Of a stretch of DNA of 45,826 bases, positions 27,126-34,173 are shown one piece after another. Position numbers and translations under genes: made by a program. The DNA lies in contig JANYGO010000292.1 in the NCBI GenBank assembly GCA_025362325.1, positions 1 to 45,826 of the forward strand, written 5' to 3'. This DNA comes from Cyanobacteriota bacterium (GTDB lineage: Bacteria > Cyanobacteriota > Cyanobacteriia > Cyanobacteriales > Microcoleaceae). The notes beneath the pieces were generated by a model that saw only the letters and a program-made list of their open reading frames with translations, did not search any database and had not been told where the DNA came from. The number at the start of each line of letters is the position of its first letter. Position 1 is the first letter of the stretch.

Positions 27126-27647
27126 ATGGACAAAATCTTAGACTATTCTATTCGGCTTTTAACGCAGGAAGACGAGCCTTTTCTGTGGCCAATGCTGTAC
27201 GTCGCGGCGCACATGGCAGAAGAAGGCGAATCAACGGTGCAAGCTGTTGTGAATCATCCTTTAATTGCGAGATATGTTAAGGATTGGGGACGTGCAAACG
27301 ATCTGGGTTTCGTAGCAATTGAATTAAATAGCAGCCAGCCCGTAGGAGCAGCGTGGCTGCGTTTGTTTACAGGGGATGAAAAGGGATTTGGCTGGATTGA
27401 CGATACTATCCCAGAATTGGCAATTGCAGTTCTTCCAGAATATACAAATCAGGGTGTAGGAACGCAGTTGCTGGCTCCTTTGTTGTCAGCAGCAAAAGCA
27501 TCTTATCCAGCGGTATCCCTGAGTGTCAGAAGCTCAAATCTGGCCCTGAATTTGTACGAGCGATCTGGATTTAAAGTAATTGAGGGAAGCGAGACAATCA
27601 ACCGCACAGCCGGGACATCATTGACTATGAAAATAGATTTTGATTGA
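27126..27647 (+). CDS. GNAT family N-acetyltransferase
   Basis: A 173-residue protein with the GNAT fold: LDYSIRLLTQEDEPFL at the start, a central IPELAIAVLPEYTNQGVGTQL where QGVGTQ is the acetyl-CoA pyrophosphate loop, then SLSVRSSNLALNLYERSGF typical of motif B. Start at ATG 27126; an upstream in-frame start would add seven residues. It lies 10 bp from the convergent repeat-protein gene. Acceptor substrate is unknown. Confidence 0.88.
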   Translation: MDKILDYSIRLLTQEDEPFLWPMLYVAAHMAEEGESTVQAVVNHPLIARYVKDWGRANDLGFVAIELNSSQPVGAAWLRLFTGDEKGFGWIDDTIPELAIAVLPEYTNQGVGTQLLAPLLSAAKASYPAVSLSVRSSNLALNLYERSGFKVIEGSETINRTAGTSLTMKIDFD

Positions 27648-27655
27648 GTGAATTA

Positions 27656-28021
27656 TCACTCATCGTTAAACTCGTACATTTGCAGTACCCAATTCTCCCG
27701 ATTGTCTTGCCATTCATGGGAAACTACTTCCCAAGTTGTATTGCTTTCAAGATCCAGCAATAAACTTGATACTTCTTCAAGAGTTGATGCTGACTGACAT
27801 TCTTCTACCCAACTTTCCCGGCGCTGTTTCCATAGATTTTGCACCGCTTCCCACTCTATCTCTGATTCCAATTCAACTAGATATTCTGCTAGCTGTGATG
27901 GCTCAACTGCTGCTTGCACTTTACTCACCCAACTGTCGCGACGTTCTTTCCATTCTTGCGTCACTGCTTCCCATGTGAGGTTGCTTTCAAACTCTAACAG
28001 TAACTGGTTCAGTTCTACCAT
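27656..28021 (-). CDS. Protein made of three exact 40-residue repeats
   Basis: A 121-residue acidic protein that is almost entirely three tandem 40-residue repeats without gaps. Each carries LxELES-x3-WE(A/V)V and W(K/Q)xxRxxWV; WEAV, WEAV and WEVV occur at 17-20, 57-60 and 97-100. Each repeat looks like two helices, giving a Trp-rich helical solenoid. I recognise no named domain. Start chosen at 28021, which begins the first repeat exactly; an upstream ATG at 28078 would add 19 unrelated residues. It converges on the GNAT gene. Function is unknown; protein binding is a guess. Confidence 0.65.
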   Translation of the reverse strand: MVELNQLLLEFESNLTWEAVTQEWKERRDSWVSKVQAAVEPSQLAEYLVELESEIEWEAVQNLWKQRRESWVEECQSASTLEEVSSLLLDLESNTTWEVVSHEWQDNRENWVLQMYEFNDE

Positions 28022-28137
28022 ATTAAATGTTTTATTTTTTCTATTTTGTGCTACAAATATTATACATTTTTTTTTCAATGAAGAGTGTTAAAATCTTTTC
28101 AAGATTGCAGTCTCAGTGAAACTAGGGAATAGGTATA

Positions 28138-28163
28138 GCAGTTGACAGTTGACAGTGGACAGC
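28138..28163 (+). repeat. Heptamer-type repeat CAGTTGA
   Basis: CAGTTGA twice followed by CAGTGGACAG, in the spacer before cbiG. The same word, in reverse, makes the array at 45227-45247. Confidence 0.8.
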
Positions 28164-28293
28164 TCGCCCTGAGCGAAGCCGAAGGGTTAACAGTTGGATA
28201 ACGGGAATCAAACCATTGATGCTTGACGAGTATCTGCTTTATTCATGAAGTTATTTATGTCCTCACCGATGTGGCGGTTGCTATAACTGAATA

Positions 28294-29091
28294 ATGAGCG
28301 ATGAATTTACGTTAGATATGCTAGACATTCCCAGCGGTTGGAATCGCGGGGAAGGCGACTGGACGGGAGTGGCGGCAGCTATGAAGAGAGGAGAAATTGT
28401 AGAAGTAATTCAAGAAGTTGGTTCTACTTTGTGGCAAAACAGTCTGCCCAAACAACATTCTTTGTATTGGGATGGGGAAAATCTGTCAACTCTCAAAGGG
28501 CGAATTTGGATTAGTTTTACCCAGAGAAGATTTGCGCCGGAATCTGCTTTGCCAAAGGTTCAGTGGCATCCGAGAGTGTTGTGGGTAGGGATAGGTTGCG
28601 AAGGCGGAACAGCGCGAGAGTTAATCGAAACTGCGATTCAAAATGTCTGTCGCGCTTATCATTTAGCGGAAAGTGCGATCGCAGGTATTGCTACCATAGA
28701 CACTAAAGCAGGTGAACTTGGCTTGCTCGAACTTTGTCAAGCCCGAAACTGGCCGTTAAAAACCTTTGCGGCTGACGTTTTGAGTTCCGTAGAAGTCCCT
28801 AATCCTTCAAATCTTGTAGCAACAGCGGTCGGTACGCCCAGCGTAGCAGAAGCGGCTGCACTTTGCGCGATCGCCCAAATATCTTGTACCATTCTCAAGA
28901 ACAGGCAAGATACCTGTTCAACAAAGAGTGAATCTGCTTGTGGGGTGGACATCCTGCCCGCCCGTGAAAGGCTTTTAGTCCCTAAACAAATATTTCGCCG
29001 TCAAAATACCCCCCTTTTGCAAGGAGGGGTTAAGGTGGGTTCTGCGGTAACAGTAGCGGTTGCAGTTTGCCCGATCGACTATCTAGGATAA
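28294..29091 (+). CDS. cbiG: Cobalamin biosynthesis protein CbiG, middle and C-terminal domains
   Basis: A 265-residue protein. Residues 1-90 resemble the CbiG middle domain (IPSGWNRGEGDWTGVAAAM, EVGSTLWQ), and about 92-260 the C-terminal domain (WVGIGCEGGTARELIETAI, GIATIDTKAGELGLLEL, AVGTPSVAEAAAL). The N-terminal domain of full CbiG, which opens the lactone ring of cobalt-precorrin-5A, is missing and no upstream frame encodes it. Two segments near the C-terminus (about 204-224 and 238-249) are translated spacer repeats. The family end AVTVAVAVC is kept. No other cobalamin gene or riboswitch is adjacent. Confidence 0.82.
   Translation: MSDEFTLDMLDIPSGWNRGEGDWTGVAAAMKRGEIVEVIQEVGSTLWQNSLPKQHSLYWDGENLSTLKGRIWISFTQRRFAPESALPKVQWHPRVLWVGIGCEGGTARELIETAIQNVCRAYHLAESAIAGIATIDTKAGELGLLELCQARNWPLKTFAADVLSSVEVPNPSNLVATAVGTPSVAEAAALCAIAQISCTILKNRQDTCSTKSESACGVDILPARERLLVPKQIFRRQNTPLLQGGVKVGSAVTVAVAVCPIDYLG
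28897..29042 (+). repeat. Spacer-type palindromes embedded in cbiG
   Basis: Two short palindromic repeats lie in the coding region: GAACAGGC...CCTGTTC (about 28899-28919) followed by a GTGGGGTGGACATCCTGCCC stretch, and CCCCCCTTTTGCAAGGAGGGG (about 29009-29029). Similar words are common in spacers of filamentous cyanobacteria. They are in frame and split the conserved C-terminal domain. Confidence 0.65.
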
Positions 29092-29098
29092 TATCTTA

Positions 29099-29464
29099 CT
29101 ACTCGAAAGTGCCGGCATACACAAATCGACCGATCAACCCAGAAACAAACGACAACACAATCGAACCAAACAAAGCAGGCCAAAAACCGTTAACGGCAAA
29201 ACCGATACTGAACGCACCCGCCAACCACGAAGCCAAGGAAAGCGAAACTGCATTCACAACAAACAAAAACAGACCTAAAGTAATAATACTCAAAGGCAGC
29301 GTCAGCAGTGTAATCATCGGCCTGACAACCGCGTTCACAAATCCAATCACCACAGCAGCCAGCATCGCCGCCGGAAAACTCGTCACCACAATACCTGGTA
29401 CAATGTTAGCGGTAATCACCAGCGAAACTGCGGCTACTATCCAAGTTAAGAAAAAGCTTAGCAT
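29099..29464 (-). CDS. Four-TM phage-holin-family membrane protein (PF04020-like)
   Basis: A 121-residue very hydrophobic protein with four TM segments: LSFFLTWIVAAVSLVITANI, FPAAMLAAVVIGFVNAVV, LSIITLGLFLFVVNAVSLSL, and ALFGSIVLSFVSGLIGRFV. The ITLGLFLFVVNA motif and a glycine-rich last helix fit the YvlD / four-TM holin-like family. The holin label is historical and no phage genes surround it. Start at ATG 29464. It converges on cbiG and is divergent to the pentapeptide gene. Confidence 0.85.
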   Translation of the reverse strand: MLSFFLTWIVAAVSLVITANIVPGIVVTSFPAAMLAAVVIGFVNAVVRPMITLLTLPLSIITLGLFLFVVNAVSLSLASWLAGAFSIGFAVNGFWPALFGSIVLSFVSGLIGRFVYAGTFE

Positions 29465-29573
29465 ATCGTTTTTTTGATCTCCATCACTATTAATTGAGAT
29501 TGTAACCGTTTAGTCGATCGACCAAAGTTCGGGATACACTACGAAATACCCACCTTGCAAGAATATCAAACTT

Positions 29574-30071
29574 ATGAAACTCCGGCAACTAGCAGCATTC
29601 CTCTTGGCGCTAACTATCTTCATCCTCCCGCGCCCAGCCCAGGCTCAATCTAAATATTACCCACCGCCGCTGTCCTTTAGCAACGCCGAACTGACAAGAC
29701 GCGACTTTTCCGGTCAAATGCTGCGCGCTGCTGAGTTTTCTAACGCTAATATGGATTTAACTAATTTTTCTCATGCCGATTTGCGGGGAGCAATTATGAG
29801 CGCATCGGTGATGACTCAGGCAAATTTGCACGGCGCCAATTTAACTAATGCCATGATCGATCAAGTTAAATTTACTAAGGCCGATTTAAGCGATGCAATT
29901 TTAGCGGAAACAATTTTGCTGCGTTCTACTTTTGACGGAGTTAATATTACAGGCGCTGATTTTACTGACGCAATTATGGACGGCGCACAAGTTAAAGAAT
30001 TGTGCACAAAAGCCAGCGGGATTAATTCTCAAACAGGGATTTATACTCGCGATTCTTTGGGATGCCGGTGA
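29574..30071 (+). CDS. Exported pentapeptide repeat protein
   Basis: A 165-residue protein with a clear signal peptide (MKLRQLAAFLLALTIFILP, cleavage after AQAQ). From about 35 to 145 it consists of A(N/D)LxX pentapeptides (SNANM DLTNF SHADL RGAIM, QANLH GANLT NAMID) forming a right-handed quadrilateral beta helix. Two cysteines lie in the C-terminal cap (KELCTKAS and SLGCR) and could form a disulfide. Such lumenal proteins are common in cyanobacteria, with no established function. Confidence 0.9.
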   Translation: MKLRQLAAFLLALTIFILPRPAQAQSKYYPPPLSFSNAELTRRDFSGQMLRAAEFSNANMDLTNFSHADLRGAIMSASVMTQANLHGANLTNAMIDQVKFTKADLSDAILAETILLRSTFDGVNITGADFTDAIMDGAQVKELCTKASGINSQTGIYTRDSLGCR

Positions 30072-30178
30072 TTTATCTCGCTCCCATAATTTCAAGTTAA
30101 GGATACAGCGTTGCGTTTCCCGAACTCTCAACTTAAGTATTTTAGATCGTGTCCGCTCGAACGACCATAAATAATATT

Positions 30179-30237
30179 GGTTTGTACTCAGGACTTCATT
30201 CCTCCGATTCTGAGGACTAAAGTCCTCACTACAAACC
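30179..30237. repeat. Family A palindrome with conserved outer flank
   Basis: The right arm is intact (GGACTAAAGTCCTCACTAC), the left arm is degraded. Its left flank contains TGTCCGCTCGAACGACC, the exact complement of the right flank of the composite element at 6691-6838. Confidence 0.88.
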
Positions 30238-30314
30238 TTTTGATTGCAGATAGCCTACATGATACAATTAGTATAACAAAACCTTACCAAAAACCCACAA
30301 CCTCATACCAAAAA

Positions 30315-31130
30315 ATGTTTCGACTCTCCCAATCCCAGCTCAAAATCATCGAAGAATGTCCGCGCAAATTCCAACACAGCTACCTTGAACTCCTCGCCAC
30401 CACCGCCTCCCCAGAACACCAAGAAAAACTCGCCTGGGGAAGCCGCTTTCACCTGTTGATGCAGCAGCGAGAGCTCGGATTGCCGATCGCATCCATCACC
30501 CAACAAGACCCCGAAATAGGACGCTGTGTCGCAGCATTTATCAACACCGCACCCGAACTTTTCGCTGCTTCAGAACATAACGACCAAATTTTCCGCCAAG
30601 CCGAACACCCCCGCACCCTAATTTTTCAAGAATACCTGTTCACCGTTATCTACGACTTATTAATAGCCGAACCAAACGCAGCTAAAATTCTCGACTGGAA
30701 AACCTATCCCCGCCCACAAAAATCAAAATGGATAGCCGAAAGTTGGCAAACCCGCCTCTATTTATATGTCTTAGTAGAAACCAGCGACTATTCCCCCGAA
30801 CAAGTTTCCATGACATACTGGTTCGTGCAATTGCGAGGAGAAGAACCGCCGCAAAAACTCACATTTTCCTACAACCAAACAGAGCACGATCGCACAAAAC
30901 AAGATTTAACCCACCTCTTGCACCAGCTAAGCGACTGGCGACAGCGCTATACCGAAGGCACAGAATTTTTGCCCCAAGTAGAAATTAGTGCAAATCTCTG
31001 CGATTCCTGTCAATTCGCCACTCGCTGCAACCGCAGACAAGAAACCACAGCTTCCTCACCAAATTTTGCCACAGAAACTTCAGCAAATTGGCTACCAAAT
31101 CTTGCTATAATCGATGAAATATCTATTTAA
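30315..31130 (+). CDS. PD-(D/E)XK nuclease with Cas4/AddB-type iron-sulfur cluster
   Basis: A 271-residue protein with a RecB-type nuclease core: H46 in WGSRFHLLMQ, D114 in VIYDLLIA, D127-W-K129 in ILDWKT and the QxxxY helix motif Q145/Y149. Four cysteines, C15 (EECPRKFQ) and C229, C232, C238 (LCDSCQFATRC), match the 4Fe-4S staple of Cas4 and AddB. No helicase domain, CRISPR array or cas gene is present. The chosen ATG at 30315 gives the family start RLSQSQL; the upstream extension is repeat-derived. The gene precedes recJ on the same strand, suggesting a joint role in DNA end processing. Confidence 0.85.
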   Translation: MFRLSQSQLKIIEECPRKFQHSYLELLATTASPEHQEKLAWGSRFHLLMQQRELGLPIASITQQDPEIGRCVAAFINTAPELFAASEHNDQIFRQAEHPRTLIFQEYLFTVIYDLLIAEPNAAKILDWKTYPRPQKSKWIAESWQTRLYLYVLVETSDYSPEQVSMTYWFVQLRGEEPPQKLTFSYNQTEHDRTKQDLTHLLHQLSDWRQRYTEGTEFLPQVEISANLCDSCQFATRCNRRQETTASSPNFATETSANWLPNLAIIDEISI

Positions 31131-31189
31131 CATACCTTTTCCAAAACTCCACAGCCTGTTAAAAAAGTCCGCTAAAAGTTCCGCTAAAA

Positions 31190-31260
31190 GTTCAGAGTAA
31201 GGACTTCAGTCCTCTCTTGAGTATTTTAGCCAATTAGGACTAAAGTCCTTACTACAAACC
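31190..31260. repeat. Family A palindrome, diverged copy
   Basis: Arms GAGTAAGGACTTCAGTCC and GGACTAAAGTCCTTACTAC surround a longer centre of about 24 bp. The right flank TTGATTGTGG matches that of the composite element near recF. It lies 38 bp before recJ. Confidence 0.8.
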
Positions 31261-31297
31261 TTGATTGTGGGCGATTAACTGACAGATCGTATAACCG

Positions 31298-33865
31298 ATG
31301 ACCGAACTCTCTCAAAACTGGCAAAATCAACCCTTACTCGAACCCCCAGCTTGGCTCATTCAAGCTGTCAAAAACCACGCGCCCGAACTCCCTGGAAACT
31401 ATGCCGCTGCACTTCTCTGGTACAGAGGAATTCAAAACCCCGAACAAATACCCGGTTTCCTCAACCCCAAACTTTACCAACCAGCAAGTCCCTTTGAATT
31501 CGGACTAGAAATGAACTGGGCCATCGCCAGAATTCAGCAAGCCAGAAACAGCGCCGAAAAACTCGCTATTTGGGGAGACTTCGACGCCGACGGCATCACA
31601 TCAACCTCCGTTCTGTGGGACGGACTAGGAGAATTTTTCGCTAAACACGACCAACTAATTTATTACATTCCCAACCGCTTAACCGAATCTCACGGACTCA
31701 ATATCCCAGGAATAGACGCCTTAGCAAAATCGGGAATTACCCTGATTATTACCTGCGATACTGGCAGTACAAACATCGCCGAAATCGAATATGCCACAAG
31801 TTTAGGCATCGATACAATTATCACCGACCATCATACATTACCCGACGATCGCCCTCCCGCCACAGCCATTATCAATCCCCGCTATTTTGAACCCCACCAC
31901 CCACTGTTTAACCTGTCCGGCGTCGCCGTAGCCTACAAATTAATCGAAGCATTATATCACACTTTACCTGATATTCCGCAGCGACCGATCGCAGATTTAT
32001 TGGCATTAGTGGCGATCGGCTTAATTGCCGATTTAGTCCAACTGACTGGAGACAGCCGCTACCTAGCACAAATCGGCATCGAACAACTGCAAAAACAAAT
32101 TGCAAATCCCACCCGTCCGGGAGTTGCAAAGTTGCTCGAACTGTGCAAAAAAACGGGCGATCGCCCAACCGACATTTCCTTCGGGATCGGCCCTCGAATC
32201 AACGCCGTCAGCCGCATTCAAGGTGACGCCAAGTTCTGCGTAGAACTCCTCACCAGCCGCGACAAACAGCGCTGCGAAGAACTAGCAAATTTAACCGAAA
32301 TTGCCAACTCCCGGCGCAAATCTTTGCAAAAAGATGTAGCCAAAGATGCCTCCGAAAAATTAGCCAAACTCGACCTTTCAACTACTAGCGTTATCGTCCT
32401 CAGCGACCCCCAATGGCCCGTAGGAGTATTGGGATTAGTCGCGGGACAAATCGCCCAAGAATACGGCCGTCCCGCGATCTTGTTCAGCACAGAAGGAACC
32501 GAAGAAATTAACGAAAGTCTTGCAAAAACACAATCGAGTCAGTCTTCAAACTCCAATTCGCAAACACTTTCCCAATCTAAAAACCCCAATTCAAAATCTC
32601 AAATTGCCAGGGGTTCCGCCCGTTCTGCCAATCAAATCGATCTTTACCAATTAGTCAAAGATCAAGCACATTTATTGGACAGATTCGGCGGTCATCCCTT
32701 CGCCGCCGGATTGAGTCTCCCAGTTGAAAACATCCCCCTATTTACCGATGCTGTAAATCAGCAACTGCGACAACAATACAGTCCCGAAACTTTAACAGCA
32801 GCCCCCGTTCAAGCCGACCTCACAATTACTGTTTCCGAATTGGGCAAAGAATTATTTCAAGAACTCAAACTGCTGGAACCCTGCGGCATGGGCAACCCCG
32901 CACCTAAATTGCTAATCAAAAATTGCTGGTTTGATAATCTTTGGAATCAAAAAATCAAAGATTTGAAGGGACAAAAAGTAGAATATATCAAAACAGAATT
33001 TACAATTAGAGATGAATCTAGCGATACAGGATTTCCCGGCATTTGGTGGGGACACAACCAAAACGAAGTTCCTCAAGGCCGCTGTGATGCCACTGTCGAA
33101 CTCGATTTTAATACTTACAAATCGCGGTATGAAGTGCGTCTCGTAGCAGTGCGGGAACGCACGGAAGAAAGCCAAATTAATTGTCCGACTAAAATAGATT
33201 GGATCGTAGACTGGCGAAACAGAAATAACGATGAAGAGTTATTAGCAGCCAGCACAAACTCAGCATCTCCAATGCTGGCAGAAAATCTAGCTGACAGTTC
33301 AGAAATAGTCGATCGCGAAAACTCGATTATCCTCAAAGAATGCCCCGCAAGCTGGGACGAACTGCGCGTCTGGTTTCGGCAAGCACAGCAGAAGCAGCAA
33401 AAACTGGCGATCGCCTACAGTTTACCCCCATTCGTAGCCCCGCAGCAAATCTGCCAACAGCTAATCGGCATCGCCAAATACCTCAGCCGCACCAACAAAC
33501 CCGTCACCAGACAGCAACTAAGCCAAAAACTCGGAATCAGCGACACCTCCCTGCAACTCGGATTCACAACCCTAAAACATCTAGGTTTCCAAGTCAATTA
33601 TCGCGATCGAGCTTTCCACATCACCAGACAACCGCAAACAACAGAAATTGGAGAACACATCTCCAAAACCTTATTCTCTAGCCCCTCAACTCAATTCTGG
33701 ATGCCCAATTCTGCCACCGCCACCCGTTATGCAGCGCAATTCCTAGCAGCAGTCTCCGAAGAACAATTCCGGCGGAAATATTTCTGTCAAGTACCCCTAT
33801 CCACCATTGTGTCGATCGCCCGAGACACCGTTTTCCAAGAAGATTATACAGCAACTCCCTTCTAA
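31298..33865 (+). CDS. recJ: Single-stranded-DNA-specific exonuclease RecJ
   Basis: An 855-residue DHH-family nuclease that degrades single-stranded DNA 5' to 3' in recombination and mismatch repair. Metal ligands are in GDFDADG (D94, D96, D98) and DHH at 177-179. The DHHA1 part has RFGGHPFAAGLSL and the OB domain carries ELKLLEPCGMGNPAP. Residues about 403-435, between LFSTEG and ARGSARSANQIDL, are a Ser/Asn/Gln-rich insert that resembles translated spacer repeat. A cyanobacterial C-terminal extension (about 690-855) contains a winged-helix-like segment (TRQQLSQKLGISDTSLQLGF). The longer size is usual for cyanobacteria. Confidence 0.95.
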   Translation: MTELSQNWQNQPLLEPPAWLIQAVKNHAPELPGNYAAALLWYRGIQNPEQIPGFLNPKLYQPASPFEFGLEMNWAIARIQQARNSAEKLAIWGDFDADGITSTSVLWDGLGEFFAKHDQLIYYIPNRLTESHGLNIPGIDALAKSGITLIITCDTGSTNIAEIEYATSLGIDTIITDHHTLPDDRPPATAIINPRYFEPHHPLFNLSGVAVAYKLIEALYHTLPDIPQRPIADLLALVAIGLIADLVQLTGDSRYLAQIGIEQLQKQIANPTRPGVAKLLELCKKTGDRPTDISFGIGPRINAVSRIQGDAKFCVELLTSRDKQRCEELANLTEIANSRRKSLQKDVAKDASEKLAKLDLSTTSVIVLSDPQWPVGVLGLVAGQIAQEYGRPAILFSTEGTEEINESLAKTQSSQSSNSNSQTLSQSKNPNSKSQIARGSARSANQIDLYQLVKDQAHLLDRFGGHPFAAGLSLPVENIPLFTDAVNQQLRQQYSPETLTAAPVQADLTITVSELGKELFQELKLLEPCGMGNPAPKLLIKNCWFDNLWNQKIKDLKGQKVEYIKTEFTIRDESSDTGFPGIWWGHNQNEVPQGRCDATVELDFNTYKSRYEVRLVAVRERTEESQINCPTKIDWIVDWRNRNNDEELLAASTNSASPMLAENLADSSEIVDRENSIILKECPASWDELRVWFRQAQQKQQKLAIAYSLPPFVAPQQICQQLIGIAKYLSRTNKPVTRQQLSQKLGISDTSLQLGFTTLKHLGFQVNYRDRAFHITRQPQTTEIGEHISKTLFSSPSTQFWMPNSATATRYAAQFLAAVSEEQFRRKYFCQVPLSTIVSIARDTVFQEDYTATPF

Positions 33866-34004
33866 CTGAGATATTGCACGATTTTCCGTAACAGGCTTTC
33901 TGGCCTGTTCCACTTATGAGTTCACTTTTTTTGTGCCCGCACGCGAGGCCGCAGGTGGGGCGGGCTTTTGGGCCTATTCCTGACATGGGTGCAACATCTC
34001 AGTT
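33864..34004. repeat. MITE-like element abutting the recJ stop codon
   Basis: The 16-bp end AACTGAGATATTGCAC (33864-33879) is the complement of GTGCAACATCTCAGTT (33989-34004) with one mismatch. Inside is AACAGGC/GCCTGTT (33890-33909) and a GC-rich centre. The element overlaps the last two bases of the recJ TAA. The remaining spacer to 34173 has no gene I can support. Confidence 0.7.
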
Positions 34005-34173
34005 CTAAGAAATATCTTAGTTCTCAATTCATCCCGATAAAATAGGGCATAGGGCAATGCGAGTTATCCGTTGCGAGTCAGGCCCAAAACTCAAAGCCCA
34101 TAACTCACCACCCCAAACCCCCAAACTTCCCCACCGCTTTCACTCAATCGCACATCTCCCATTTAAAACCCCT

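Noticed and set aside
28138..28293. Cobalamin riboswitch before cbiG
   Set aside because: The expected B12-box pattern (GCCACTG) is not present; the spacer holds only short repeats.
29099..29464. Prophage remnant suggested by the holin-family protein
   Set aside because: No other phage genes are near, and the four-TM family is common in bacterial chromosomes.
30315..31130. Cas4 of a CRISPR system
   Set aside because: The Fe-S nuclease pattern fits, but no CRISPR repeats or other cas genes occur; a general Cas4/AddB-like nuclease is the safer call.
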